From the NCBI GenBank assembly GCA_027579435.1, contig JANBPK010000772.1, positions 62,001-126,000 on the forward strand: a stretch of 64,000 bases of DNA. The letters run 5' to 3'. The DNA comes from Candolleomyces eurysporus. Its lineage: Eukaryota > Basidiomycota > Agaricomycetes > Agaricales > Psathyrellaceae. This document shows, one piece after another, positions 46,402-57,480 of this stretch. The position numbers and the translations under genes were made by a program. Position 1 is the stretch's first letter. Each line of letters begins with the position of its first letter. The notes below the pieces were generated by a model. The model had not been told where the DNA came from and made no database searches. It worked only from the letters and a program-made list of their open reading frames with translations.

Positions 46402-47640
46402 TCAACGGAAGAACATCGTTGCCGCCGATGTGGGTTGCAAGCTTGGAGCGCCAAACTGGCCGTCGAGATCCGAATCAGCTTCTCCTGTCCNTTCCGAATC
46501 ATCGCATTCCGAGAACGATCTCTTCACTGGCTTTCNCGGGACGCTGAACTTGTACCTGGNCCCAGGTGGCCGATGAGGAGTAGCAGCCACTGTCGCTGTA
46601 GCGACAATGGCCTGTTCGCTGGCGGTTCCACAGAGTGGCTGAACAGACTGGAACATAGCAGGGCAAGTCCAGCCTCNTGTGTAGCGTCCATNGCTCGACA
46701 NCTTGCGCTTCTTGNCGATATGATTATCGATNGGATTTATCCCATCGTCCTCGTNTCCCTCGTGCTGGTACTCCACATAACGTTTGTCTTCCCCATCCTC
46801 CGAATTAGGTTCCTCTTCTTTGTCTAAGCGATCCAGAAACCTTCGGGGACTGACACAGCCAATTGAAAGAAGATCTACCGCGGTCTCTTCTGCCGTTTCT
46901 CCTGTAACGCCGGCCGTGGTCACCCTTCCATTCGTCTTCCTCTGCTCCCTCAACGCCAGTGGGCTAGAAGGGGGACTGAACGCCCCATACTCCCTCCGCC
47001 CATAGCGCCTCTCTACTTGGCCTTCGCCGCTAAACTGTGCTTCCTCCTCCAACGGCTCGAGTTCCATAGCCGTAGTAAATATCTGCCCTGATTTTACAAC
47101 CTTCGGAGCCATAGGCACCGGCGGTCGAATCCCCACTAAGACCTCAATGCTAGACCTCACCGCTGCATCCGTGATCTCGCTCCCTATAGGTATCTGGCAG
47201 CTCGCCGGAAGCCTCTCGTTCAGCGCAAACACAACGTTGGCCAGCTCTTCGCGGGACATCCTGAGAAGGTCTTCATGGCAGTAAAAAGGGTACTCCAACA
47301 AGGTCGTTACAACGATAGCATCCAGTGCGGGGTCTTCTTGTTGGATTGCGACGCGTGATCTGGGTCTTGGGGGAGGAGGAAGTGGCGGAGGTAGTGGAGG
47401 AAGGGTATCGGAGGCGTTCGATCGTCGTGGGTGCTTGGAAAGTGATGAAGCGAGAGGTGAAAGATGGATCGACCTCTCTGAGATAGAGTCCAACGAGGGA
47501 CCCGTCTCCCTCGAGAGCGTTTTGCTCCTGCGCCTTCGAGAGGATTTCGGCCATTCCAGACGAAATAATATTCGTCTGACAGGTGTCATAAAAGTGAGTC
47601 CGGAACTGTGCTTAGAATCAGGTGTCGCAGTGCCAGCCAT
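46402..47640 (-). CDS. Unknown proline-rich protein (unit B, intact)
   Basis: A single exon of 412 residues from ATG 47640 to TGA 46404-46402. The N-terminus is basic (RRILFRLEWPKSSRRRRSK), followed by a proline run (LPPLPPPLPPPPRPRSRVA). A conserved folded-looking core of about 75 residues follows (TLLEYPFYCHEDLLRMSREE, PIGSEITDAAVRSSIEVL), then a GRREYGAFSPPSSP segment and an acidic stretch (KEEEPNSEDGEDK). Frame is kept across six N-containing codons. It sits between the transporter and ctp1 and was duplicated with them. I do not recognise the family. A CTATTTATAC element at about 47690-47700 could be its TATA box. Confidence 0.65.
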   Translation of the reverse strand: MAGTATPDSKHSSGLTFMTPVRRILFRLEWPKSSRRRRSKTLSRETGPSLDSISERSIHLSPLASSLSKHPRRSNASDTLPPLPPPLPPPPRPRSRVAIQQEDPALDAIVVTTLLEYPFYCHEDLLRMSREELANVVFALNERLPASCQIPIGSEITDAAVRSSIEVLVGIRPPVPMAPKVVKSGQIFTTAMELEPLEEEAQFSGEGQVERRYGRREYGAFSPPSSPLALREQRKTNGRVTTAGVTGETAEETAVDLLSIGCVSPRRFLDRLDKEEEPNSEDGEDKRYVEYQHEGXEDDGINXIDNHIXKKRKXSSXGRYTXGWTCPAMFQSVQPLCGTASEQAIVATATVAATPHRPPGXRYKFSVPXKPVKRSFSECDDSEXTGEADSDLDGQFGAPSLQPTSAATMFFR

Positions 47641-47814
47641 TTCAAGAAGAGAGAGGAAANGGGGGAAGAAGGCGGGATGCCGGTCGAATAGTATAAATAG
47701 GGATGAATAACGAGGCTGACCGCCTCTTGTCGAAGCTCGAATCGATCGCGACCGCGTTTGATCGCAGACCTCTACCCTAGCAGATGACGCCTGGTGCATT
47801 GAGCCCCACAGGGA

Positions 47815-50462
47815 TCATTTGCGTCTGTAGGTGTACTTCCCCACGCCGCTGGCGGCTTCCTTCTCTATTTCAAGCACCTTTTCCTGATGCATTCGCTCGG
47901 CCCTTTCATTGATCTNCCCCGACTTCCTGCGTCGATGGGAACCCGATATTCCAGTAAGCGGGAGGTGTTTTCGCCCTTTCCCAGTTGTGCCGGTGTCGTG
48001 AAATGGCTTTCTTGTGCGATTCAATATCCATCTGCCTGCCCGCCGACCAGTTGTGCTGACACTGCTTCGTCGGTGTCGTGGAAGGTGACCGCCAAAGTGG
48101 TGGCTGCAACCGGCTCGGAAGTGGACCTACAGCCTCATAGTACTGCACCCTGATGAACTTCGATTCGTTGCGATGTACGAAATAGACCTACGTCTTTGCA
48201 GCATTCGCAGGTACCCCCTTCCATCCTCTTGCGGCTCTCCTTTCCTCGAACAACTTCATCGTACTGGTAGTCTAANCCCCCCGTTCTTCTCAGGATCGAT
48301 CACGAATCTTGAGTTGACCGAGGTACTGCAAATTGGAGGTAAGAGAAAAGAAATCTCATAGACACAAACGCACACACCTAGGACCAGCGTCTGACTTTCT
48401 TCCGTACCGCCCCTTGCCTTTGAACACCGAGTAGTCGCCCGGTCTTGTGGACTTCCCAGGGTCGGTTTGAGGCACCTGTCTGGCCGGTCGTAGATTCTCG
48501 TCTGGCCGCGGCGTGGACATATCGGCTTCACCAAATTCAACACCACTGATGCGTCGTATCTTGGAAGGCCTCTCTGTGTTGACTTGCCGCTGAACGTTGG
48601 CCGTCGTAGATGAAGCCAAGGCCTTGACAGGTGTGATTTCTGTCGAAAAGGTCAGTAAACGTCTAGTGTTGCGCTGCCTACACACCTAGTGACTCAGGTT
48701 CAGTGTCGGATGACTTTGCAACGTCGATTTCAGGTTGAGAACCTGAGAAGGGTTTAGTTTTTCTCCGGTAGGCTGCGAGATGTCACCTACATTGAAGAGA
48801 TTCCGGCTCTGTATCCGAAGAAACCAAATCAATCACTTCCGTCCGGGGTTGAGGCTTGATGAGGGACTCTTCCTCGGTATCAGAAGACACTGCTGCAGCT
48901 GCAGGATTCCGCTTCGAAGCGCCGGACAGCTTGAATGGTGGTGGTGACGATCCCGGATCTACGAGGAAGGTGGGTAGACGCTCTGAAAGTATAACAGCGG
49001 CGTAGTACATACATATCGATTCCTCCTCAGTCTCAGAAGAGGCGGCGGCGTCGTGTTGCTCGGTCACAGTGGGAGGCGTTAAAGCCCTTTTCAAGGGGTT
49101 CAGGGTTCGAGAGCCAGCCGCAGCCGTAAGGTTAAGCCTAGCCAATGATTGAGCTTTGCCAGGCCGTTGTGGTGAGTCTGATTGGAAGATGAGTGGATGC
49201 TCCGAGGCTTAGACAGCGACGTACATATCGACTCTTCCTCAGTTTCTGAAGAAGCTGCAGCCTCAAGGTGATCAGGCTCATGATCAGCCTTGGTAAAAGC
49301 AGTGGGAGAGGCTGAGGGCATCGCGTGCTGCCCTTTCAGTGAATTCAAGGTTCGAGGGCCTGCTTCAGCATTTGAAGAACTCGCCGCCGTCGAGAGTTTA
49401 AGCTTGGACAGTGGTAGCCCGGGAAGCTTGAATGCTGGAACCTTGCCAGGCCGCTGCGATGGCGAATCTACTTGAAAGATGAATGGATGCTCTGGAAGTT
49501 TCGTAGGGACTTACATATCGACTCTTCCTCAGTCTCAGAAGAGGCTGCAACGGCAAGCTGCCCTCGACTGCTGGAATCACGATTCGTCATTGTAAAGAGG
49601 GTGGGAGAGGCTGAGGGCATCGCGTTCTGCCTTTTGAGTCGGTCGACTCTTGGTTGCTGAACCAGGGTTCGAGAACCGGTCACATACGCCATGTCGGATG
49701 GCCGTAGCTCTGGCGTCGCGAGATGCTCTGGAAACCCGACAGTTCCGTCGCCACCACCTTCCATTTCCCTCTCTACTTGTTCCATCACCGCAATTTTGGA
49801 TTGGATGTGGAGAGCCTCGAGATGTGCCTTCTCAGCTGGCGTGATGTCCTCCTGGTTGCACATAGCACGGTGCTTCTTGTCCTCGGCCTTCAGATATTGG
49901 TAGAGAGTGTTGAACCTCTTATAGTCCTGCTTGTAGCGGTCGGCTGCTCGTTTAAACTTGAGAATCAGAGCATCGTGCTGCTGCTTGAGGTTCTCGAAGT
50001 CCTGGGTGAGTTGGGCGCCGCTCTCCCTGCGCAATGGTCAGTCAGGAGCCAGTTCAGAGCCCTGTAAGCTCACCTTTTCTGTCGCTCCCCTTGCTTTGAG
50101 GCGTCGAGATCCTTCGCAATGTCCGCTATCTGCTGCAAATAGAGCTCTTTCTCGTCGTTGGCTTCATTCATTGCGTTCTCCAGCTCCTGCAACCGCTGGA
50201 GGCACCGCTTGAAGTCAAACCCGGCCTCCATCATATCCAAAGCTTCCTGAGCCTCGAAAACGTTGCTATATCCCAGTGATTCTGCCAGCCTTTCTGATCT
50301 ATGGATGACGTCGAAGAGCTGCTTCCTCGTGTCATCGTTTGACCGCCGTAAATTCTCGATTTTCCTCTCTAATGCGGCAATTTCTTGTTTGTGTTTTTCT
50401 TCTATCCGCTTATCTCGTTCCCGTAGCTGAGCGCTCGAAAATGTGCCGCCTTCGGGTGGCAT
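47815..50462 (-). CDS. ctp1: Ctp1/Sae2/CtIP DNA-end resection factor with repeated acidic exons
   Basis: CtIP family proteins activate the Mre11-Rad50-Nbs1 nuclease to start resection of DNA breaks. Exons: 50462-50074, 50026-49515, 49470-49225, 49177-48791, 48742-48686, 48639-48378, 48325-48192, 48142-47815; all phases fit if the surplus Ns at 48276 and 47916 are ignored (about 770 residues). N-terminal coiled coils (RERDKRIEEKHKQEIAALER; ENLKQQHDALILKFKRA) fit the tetramerisation region. Then come six SSxTExES acidic motifs, mostly at the ends of tandemly repeated exons. The C-terminal domain is diagnostic: GDYSVFKGKGRYGR, FVIDPEKNGG, VVRGKESRKRM, CECCKDYYEAVG, SRHRHNWERAKTPP with the RHR motif, and YWNIGFPSTQE. 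The start shares a 387-bp intergenic region with the divergent SDR gene. Confidence 0.85.
48686..49640 (-). repeat. Tandem exon repeats encoding SSETEEES-type motifs
   Basis: Repeat units of roughly 290 bp share the strings GAGGCTGAGGGCATCGCGT (49309-49327 and 49606-49624) and TCGACTCTTCCTCAGT (49229 and 49519), and on the coding strand an exon end TCGATAT followed by a GT donor. Each unit gives RTLxxLK, AMPSASPT, AASSETEEESI, then SPQRPGK after the intron. Motif order in the protein: SSETEEES three times, SSDTEEES once, SSDTEPES twice. Confidence 0.85.
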
Positions 50463-50790
50463 GGCGAGGGGATGGTGGTGGTCAAGAGCCGAAGTAGAGT
50501 GCTCTGAGCGCCATCAAACGCGACACGATCCCGTGAATCTCACGTGGTATCTCCCTGTTTTGGTATTTCTTCCCCTGACTACTGCGCACCAAGGAGCAGT
50601 GGGAGGCAGTGGGAGGGAATCCTAGTGAATGGAGAAAGAAATTTGAACAGACTCGTGGTTGTTTTCGTACAACACAAGACTGCCCACCCGTTGTAAAAAA
50701 CCATTGGAAGGAACGTCGGCCTCTGAGAGCCTTGCTGTAATATTTGTTCAAAGTTGAAATAAGATCTGACTCGCCCTCGGTACCGGTGTG

Positions 50791-50798
50791 TATATAAT
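50791..50798 (+). promoter_or_regulatory. TATA box of the SDR gene
   Basis: TATATAAT lies 52 bp upstream of the SDR ATG, inside the 387-bp region between the divergent ctp1 and SDR genes. Spacing fits a short 5' leader. Confidence 0.5.
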
Positions 50799-50849
50799 AC
50801 TAAGTCGGCTGCGAGAACGAGGAAAGAGAACCAATCACCCACTTCCACC

Positions 50850-51843
50850 ATGGCAAACCTCTCTGAAATCCGCACCCTCAACGCATCCCTTTCCCCGAAG
50901 TACAACAACCCAGTCGCCGTCTTCGTTGGCGGAACCTCTGGTATTGGGCAGGGCATGGCAGAAGCCTTCGCCAGGTTGACCAATGGGAAATCCACAATAA
51001 TCATCGTTGGAAGAAACAAAGCCGCAGCAGAATCCATTATCTCCAACCTACCTAGATCGTCCGACAATCCAAACGACTCTGTATACGAGTTCGTATCATG
51101 CGACGTGACCTTGATGCGAAACGTCGTCGCTGCATCAAAAGAAATCCTTTCGAATCACCACAAGATCAACTTCCTAGTACTCTCTACCGGGTTCTTCTCC
51201 GCCGCAGGCTACGAAGCTACGGAGGAGGGCATCGAGAGGAAGCTCGCAGTGAGCTACTATGCCAGGTGGAAGTTCATTCACGAACTTCTTCCCGGATTGA
51301 ACAACTCCAAAAATGCCGGAGAAGATGCGAAGGTCCTCGCAGTTCTAGGAGCAGGAAGAGGTCGAGAAATCGACATGGACGACCTTGGCCTCAAGAAGAA
51401 CTATTCGCTCAAGAATTCTGCCTTCGCCGCACCAAGATACAACGATCTCATGGTGGAGGTAGGTGGTCCGTCCCAAGTGATCATTTTGCTATGGTATTGA
51501 TGATGTCATTCAGGCCTATGCAAAACGATACCCAGACCTCACCTTTATCCACGCATATCCGGGCACCGTTCGAACGAACTTCGCAGCCTCCGCAGAAAGT
51601 ACCGCAATCCGTATTGCAGCTCCACTCATCAACCTGCTGCTCAGGCCGTTCTCTGTGTCTCCTGCAGAGTGCGCAGAATATATGTGGCACGGTGTTTTCA
51701 GCTATACCAAGGGTCCATTCTTGATGGGTCCAAAGGGTGACAGCCTCGCCGACAAGTTGCACACAGGGCCTGAAGACCAAGCTGACAAACTATGGGAGCA
51801 CACGGTGGCCTCCACCACTCTTGCTGATGATACCGCTGCGTAG
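50850..51843 (+). CDS. Short-chain dehydrogenase/reductase (SDR)
   Basis: An NAD(P)-dependent oxidoreductase of 312 residues from two exons, 50850-51458 and 51514-51843, with a GTAGGT donor and CAG acceptor. The Rossmann motif VAVFVGGTSGIGQGMAEAF lies near residue 25; IIIVGRN with Arg after the second strand favours NADP(H); CDVTLMRNV follows. The NNAG position reads LSTG. The strand before the active site is VLAVLGAGRG, and PGTVRTNF closes the fold. At the usual catalytic site the Tyr is followed by NDLM rather than xxxK; a YARWK string at residues 137-141 lies too early. The reaction is thus unclear. Substrate unknown. Confidence 0.8.
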
Positions 51844-52388
51844 AGTAAACTTGTACTTTATCTTCTTTCGGATATCAGGGGTGCCCTACTATCCATACTC
51901 GAATACTAATCGTTGCGTACACAATGCTTTGATCATCGAGGTCGCACATAATTCACTGTCAGTTTGACGCCTTGTTTTGGTATCCACCGACCAGAGAGAT
52001 GACCGTGAATTCCAGAGTGAGGGGTGCTCAACCTGAAGTTCGTGGTGGTGATAGTCATGGTCATGAAGGAATGCTTATTCCTTCTACGGTATCAACATAT
52101 TTAATAATCTCCAGACCAAACCAAACGACTGGAAAACAAACTAGCTCCGATATACAAGGTACGTTAAGTGGAAAAATAACTATGAGATCGATTTTATTTT
52201 CGTTGCGACTTGTGATGTAAGAATAGATAACCTCTTTCAATTCCGTCAACTCGTCGGATTGCGTGGACTTGCGGTGCCCAAGCATTGCATGAAGAGTCAC
52301 TGTAGTTAAGCAGCGTGTCGACGGCTCAAAATCTTGCCCAGACCCATCTCACGCGTGCAGCAGAAGAAATAATTCAACGCTGGACAGG
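51844..52388. other. Convergent 3' region between SDR and MFS genes
   Basis: No gene. The two flanking genes converge here, and the AT-rich stretch probably holds both 3' ends. Confidence 0.45.
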
Positions 52389-54842
52389 TCATGGCTTCCC
52401 AAGATCCGACTCCTCCGTCACTTGAGCATGTGCATAAGAGCTGCTCATCCGGATCCTTTTTCCATAGTTCCAAAACAACCAAGGTCTAGTACAATCAGAG
52501 CATCGTCTGTCAGTATCGATTACGGAAGAATCACCCGAACGGTGGAGGATAGGTACACTTACGCAGGACATCCCAAAACAATCGACGCCACCGCCAAAAT
52601 TGTACAACCCTTCCCATATCCAAGCGCTCTATACATATTCGGCGCAAACAGCGGGAACCCAAAGCCAGCTAGGGATCGAAGACACGACACGGCTGCTAGA
52701 GCGGATGCAGCGTGGAGCGTAAAGCTATCGACAACGTACGTCTGGATAGCTTGGAAAGTCAGTATCAGCCCTGCTCCGACACAGGCAATTCCTATATCCG
52801 TAGCGATCCAGTGTAGATTTTGTTGTGCGGACCATCCCGCTAGAAGGAGGCCGAATGGTGTAATTATCGTCCCAGGTACCATCGACGCTGCAAGAAACAA
52901 GCGGGTAGTCAGGCTTGAGAAAGAACCCTCCGGGGAAAATAGAACACGTACGAAGACGATACTCGGGCTCCCCAACACCATTATTCTTCTCTTTGAAATA
53001 CTTGTAGGACCTGTCCAACAACCTGGCATTGATTTGTGACGCCACAGTTAGGCCAGCACCAAGAGCGATGTAATGCAGACCCGCGATTCCTGGTCCCTCG
53101 TGGTAAACTTCTGCAAATATCGTTGGCATTGTGGTTAGGAAAACTGGAATGTCGCCGATGAATTAGAAAAGGTAGGACCGAGCGGGTAAGGGGACGCACG
53201 ATAGAATATTCCATAAATGAAGGCCATGTATACTCCCAGCAACTGGACGATGGGTTCTATAGCGAAGAGTTTGAAGGGTCTGGTTAAAGCCTTCGAGAAA
53301 ATTACTTTCCAGCTATCGGTGACCGTGTAAGTGAGTAAATTTATTCGATCGATAGGACGGAATAACTTACGTCCTTTCATCAGCTTTATCGTATATCGTT
53401 TTAAAGGTCATTTTCGATGCTTTCTCCGGGTCTTGGTTCCTCAAAGCCTTCGCCTTTCGCTCCAAAAGTAGAGGTGCATAGGCTAAACTCTTGTTAGTAT
53501 CATTGGTAGCGTGCTGAGCATGGATATCCTACTTTCTTGTAGGAAGAACACTCCCAGGACTTGAACAATGACGTCTATGATACTCGTTGACCAAAACTAG
53601 AGCGAGCGTAAGACTTCATGGTGACCAGACCAATGGCCCGTGTACTTACTACCCAGCGCCATGTTGATTTTTCAGATATCCTGCAAAGGAAATAAAAACC
53701 ACCTTCACCTGTCAGAAGTCAAGAAGCTACGTACCACCCAGCACAGACAGGGCCAAGAACAGGCCCCAATAGAGGCGCAAGCGAGTATATCGCAATTGCT
53801 CTACCTCTTTCCTCCGGATGCCACACGTCTCCGAGAACGCCTCCACCAATCTAAGGTGCCTTGTCAGACTTGAAGGACCTGGGAGTTTGTGATGACGTAC
53901 GGATAGAGGCGCGCTCCCTCCCAAGCCAGCGAGGAATCTAAATGCTATGAGTTGAGATTGGTTTTGTGCAAAACCGCATCCGGTATTCCAAGCTATGGAT
54001 AACAGGATCGTGATCAAGACATGAAGGAAACCACCAATCGACGACACGTACCAAGATAAAATAGATTGGAACATTGGAGCACGATTGAGCGGCCGAATAT
54101 CTCGCTCAGCGGACCAAGAAACTGGCCTCTTTCAGCAATGAGCGATAGAAATAGAAAGAAGCCTGGCGTACCAGAGGGCCAATAGCTAGAAACAGGTGAT
54201 CCGAGAATTAGTTCCGTACCTTAAAAGGGCTCTCCACTACCCCAAGCCCACACTTACCGTATCCCAAAATAAATACTGATATCGTCATAGCAGTCAGCAC
54301 GTTATTCGTAATCCCAAACTCTCTCGCAACTTGCGCACTCGCAGGTGCTATCATGGAGGAAGATACTGGACTGATAAAAGTGAAGGACGAGACGATGAGA
54401 GTGGCGGCCCACTTTCTTCGATACGCCCAACTAGCGGTGTGGAAAATAAACACGTTAGGTACGTTAACGAAAATGAAATGAAGATGCAGAAGACGTACTT
54501 TTTGGGATTTTCGGGGTCGTCTGGTCCTTCCCAACCGACCAGGAAGACATTCGGGTCATCATTCGAGCCTGAGGATGGACGAAGTGCGGTATCTACTGGT
54601 TCCTTCTCTGAACCCCCCCGTAATTGCGTGCCCCCATTCATATCTTTGGGTTCTCCTGCCCACGTCGATTTGGTATTCGTCGAGGTAGAAGAAGGGGACA
54701 CCGACCCGCTGCGAGCTCCTAGCCGCTGCTTCTGGACGCTGCCGTCACCGCCATCCTCATCTGGGAAGGCATGCGTTCGATTTGAGCCCTCCGAGCTCAA
54801 CGGCGGCTGGTTTGCTGCCGTTGCTGGGTTCGAGAACGACAT
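52389..54842 (-). CDS. MFS drug:H+ antiporter, DHA1 type
   Basis: A plasma-membrane exporter with 12 predicted helices. ATG 54842 begins a roughly 100-residue hydrophilic Ser-rich N-terminus. Exon 1 (54842-54499) ends at FLVGWEGPDDPENPK, a typical DHA1 lead-in completed by NW in exon 2 (54430-54258; WAATLIVSSFTFISPVSSSM, APASAQVAREFGITNN, ISVFILGY). Small exons follow: AIGPL, FLGPLSEIFGR (motif A), NLFYL, WNTGCGFAQNQSQLIAFRFLAG, later HPEERGRAIAIYSL and GPVLG. The second half gives FGLLLAGWSAQQNLHW, YVVDSFTLHAASALAA, AGFGFPLFAPNMYRALGYGKG, and the last exon ends at TGA 52391-52389. No lesion seen, but inner exon borders are approximate. Confidence 0.8.
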
Positions 54843-55283
54843 GAGGGTGAGAGGATGAGAAGAAAGGTGGGCTCAGTCCATCATTGATAGTAGTGTATAT
54901 ATATCTTTGTCGTGCTGGCCGTAGTAGAACCAAAAGATCCAGCCTGTCCACGAGTCGGATGTACGGATACCGGTTATGACGTCGGGAGCATTCTGCTTGC
55001 CGGTCGGCAATTTGTGGGGCGGCATGATGCGGCTTGTGACCCGAAGGTCCTGAGGACTCTTGACATCAATATCGTCGGCCGACAGTCTCCAGTTGTCTCT
55101 TTCAAGGAGAAGCGAGTCAAGTTGGGTAAGAGGTTACAGCAAAAGAATATGTTCGTTTTCCATTATCATTTCCAAAACCCAAGCCGACATCAGAGTAAAT
55201 ATAGCTCAACTAAGGGTGTAATAGCATCGCAGAGGCTCAACAAGACTTCAAGCTCTGAGTCGCCGCCACTGAAGGTCCCGACA
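54843..55283. other. MFS promoter and 3' flank of F-box copy 1
   Basis: No gene. A TATATATAT string near 54894-54903 precedes the MFS start. The whole block recurs, with the first MFS codons, before each further F-box copy. Confidence 0.5.
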
Positions 55284-56678
55284 CTACTGCACTGGGACAC
55301 GGAAAACAACCTTGGCTTTAGATTGTTTTATGAGATTGGGCATGTACGAATACAGAGTATTCTTCAATTGGTCCAATTCCTCGGCGGATTGAGTGAACGT
55401 GCACCGTCTATTGAGCCCCATATGCACACCCACAGTAGTCAATTGCGAAAATACCTGCCGATTACTCAGAATCTCGTCCAGGCGTCCCCAGATCTCTTGA
55501 CACTTCGACAGATCAGTAAGAGTCTGAGTAACGTCCTCAGGTTCGGAGTTGACATCAAGGCTCTCAAAGTCTATTCCAATATCAAGGATTTTGAGCGGGA
55601 CTGGTTTGCGCGAGGAAGAAAGGGCCCGGAGTGCTTCCAAAAGGTAAGGGATAAGGCTGAGTCGGGGTATTCGCAGGTAGTATTGCGGAACTTCGACATG
55701 AAGGCGTTTTAAACTTGGCAGCTGACCGAAGGAAAAGATCGACGGATTAAAAGCCGGTGTCCCATCTGGAATGTCTTCGGGTTGTGGCCGCGCTGGACCG
55801 AGTGCGACGGTGTAATGGCTCACATTCTGGCAGAACGTTTGGAGAAAATACGGCCAAAGCTGGGTCATAGTGTTGCCAAAGCCCATTGTACCAACCCTGA
55901 GCTTCTTGATTTGGGTAAAGTCGAGAGTTGCTTGAGGGTTTTGGGACGCGGCGACCAGAAGAAAGAGAGCGTATCCTGCCCCAGAGACATCGAGCGTTCG
56001 CAGAAATTTCCTTGATGGTGCACTATCCCCGCAACTGGAGAGCGATGTGGCTTTGGTCGTCGGCCGTCGCTTTCTGGCAACATTCAATGGAAAGAAGGCT
56101 CCTAGTTCGGCTCGCGGTGGGCGGGAGAAGGCCAGGAACAGCCTCCGCATGGAACGGTGCTGAACCAGAGGTGTCATCTCGATGCAATCAACTCCGAGAA
56201 GGGTCAATTCGATAACGTTGCGTCGAGATATGAAGGAGTGCAATGCAGCCCTCAGAGACGAAGGCAGGTGAGAAAAGTTCATTCCCATCTCTCCTTGCCG
56301 GAGACCGACCACACTAACATTGTGAAGAATCCTTAGAATCTTGATAACGTCGTCAGAGCAGACCTGAAGCCAGCCACGATCCTTCTCTTCGTCGTCATAG
56401 GTAGAGCTTTGAATTAACAGAGCTCGAGGAAGCTTGCAGAGATCGCCTTTCGCCTCTAACAGCTCGAGGAGCCGCGTACAGCGAGTGGTTGGATCCAGAG
56501 GATGGACCAGCTTCTCGCTAAGCTTGATATCCTCGAATAGGAGCTCCCGAGTGCGGGGGCACCACTGCTTGCTAACCAACCCGAGTGTCTTCAGGCTCTG
56601 AAAGTCCGCCTTGTCTACGATTTGGTCGATAAGCTCTTGTGGCAGAACAAACTTGAAGGGATGTGAAGGGGTTGGCAT
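55284..56678 (-). CDS. F-box-like protein, array copy 1
   Basis: Intron-less, 464 residues from ATG 56678 (the start conserved in copies 2 and 3; the frame is open nine codons further up). The N-terminal F-box-like motif is FVLPQELIDQIVDKADFQSL and KTLGLVSKQWCPRTRELLF. The rest is a Leu-rich, irregular repeat region of the kind common in basidiomycete F-box families, and it ends in a strongly conserved block (CQEIWGRLDEILSNRQVFSQ, MGLNRRCTFTQSAEEL, KVVFRVPVQ). A TATAAAA sits about 100 bp upstream. Intact; target unknown. Confidence 0.75.
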   Translation of the reverse strand: MPTPSHPFKFVLPQELIDQIVDKADFQSLKTLGLVSKQWCPRTRELLFEDIKLSEKLVHPLDPTTRCTRLLELLEAKGDLCKLPRALLIQSSTYDDEEKDRGWLQVCSDDVIKILRILHNVSVVGLRQGEMGMNFSHLPSSLRAALHSFISRRNVIELTLLGVDCIEMTPLVQHRSMRRLFLAFSRPPRAELGAFFPLNVARKRRPTTKATSLSSCGDSAPSRKFLRTLDVSGAGYALFLLVAASQNPQATLDFTQIKKLRVGTMGFGNTMTQLWPYFLQTFCQNVSHYTVALGPARPQPEDIPDGTPAFNPSIFSFGQLPSLKRLHVEVPQYYLRIPRLSLIPYLLEALRALSSSRKPVPLKILDIGIDFESLDVNSEPEDVTQTLTDLSKCQEIWGRLDEILSNRQVFSQLTTVGVHMGLNRRCTFTQSAEELDQLKNTLYSYMPNLIKQSKAKVVFRVPVQ

Positions 56679-56776
56679 TTCTAGCGATTGCACCGCACAG
56701 GACATGGGCTGCAGCTATACGGATGGATGTGTGAAGGAGAGAAAGATGTGTTGATGAGGAGGTGGATTGAGCCACA

Positions 56777-56783
56777 TTTTATA
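56777..56783 (-). promoter_or_regulatory. TATA box of F-box copy 1
   Basis: The minus strand reads CCTATAAAATG about 100 bp upstream of the ATG. The equivalent site is TATTAAA in copy 2 (59279-59285) and GATAAAA in copy 3 (61988-61994). Confidence 0.5.
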
Positions 56784-57389
56784 GGCAGGGCGGGTAGCCA
56801 CTGACCGGTGTGTCACTTGGACCATCCATTGTCGGCACAACATAACCATTGTTTCAATGTTTGGCAGTTGCCAGGTCACGATACCGTCCACGACACGGCC
56901 ACTCATTGTGGTCTGCGAGAACTAGGAGAAGAATTGGACTGGATTGTCCTTCAAGATTGAGGACCTCTTTTTTTCCCGTACCCGCCTTCACTAACAAGAC
57001 ATTGGCTGTGGACCGTTTGGCGATCGACTCGAACATGCTGTACACCAGTGAGATTTTCGAGGTGCGGCACATGCCTGCGATTCAGTAAGTCAGACCGGGA
57101 TAAGAGGTTGTGGGGATGCGAGGTCGAGGAAGTTCGCGCCTTCAGTGACGGTCCGTGAGCGGTCGATAGCTGTCTAAGATAACTCGCTCGACTGCTGTCC
57201 TAGCAAGCCTGCGGATTGACTCGTGCTCGTCTCGAGACATCCTCGGCTCTTCCTTTTAATCAGAGCAGTCAGTGGCATCATGTTGACAGTCCTTCAGAAC
57301 GCACAGAGGCAAGTGACCGTCAATCTGGAAAGTGCGGCGGCATAGGATGTTCCGGGACATTTTCACTAAAAACTGTTTGAGAAGCACTT

Positions 57390-57480
57390 GTTGCCGTTGC
57401 TAGGTTCGGTGACGACGTGAGGTGAGACGATGAGAAGAAAGGTGGGTTCAGTTCATCACTGATACAAAGTGGTGTATATA
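57390..57480 (-). pseudogene. Stub of the MFS gene 5' end in F-box unit 2
   Basis: It matches the first ten or so codons and promoter of the MFS gene at 54842 (GTTGC-GGGTTCG string and the TATATATC region). The start codon has become ACG (57418-57416). Similarity to MFS ends just left of 57390, marking a duplication breakpoint inside MFS exon 1. Confidence 0.65.

Noticed and set aside
47815..48142. Separate small gene encoding a conserved protein ending YTYRRK
   Set aside because: The CxCC, RHR and GFPSTQE motifs and the matching intron phases show it is the last exon of ctp1.
54331..54858. 175-codon plus-strand frame over the MFS start
   Set aside because: The minus strand encodes the typical DHA1 N-terminus; the plus frame has no recognisable content.
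54890..54905. CRISPR-like or microsatellite array near TATATATAT strings in the F-box units
   Set aside because: They are single short TA runs in duplicated promoters, with no spacer-repeat structure.
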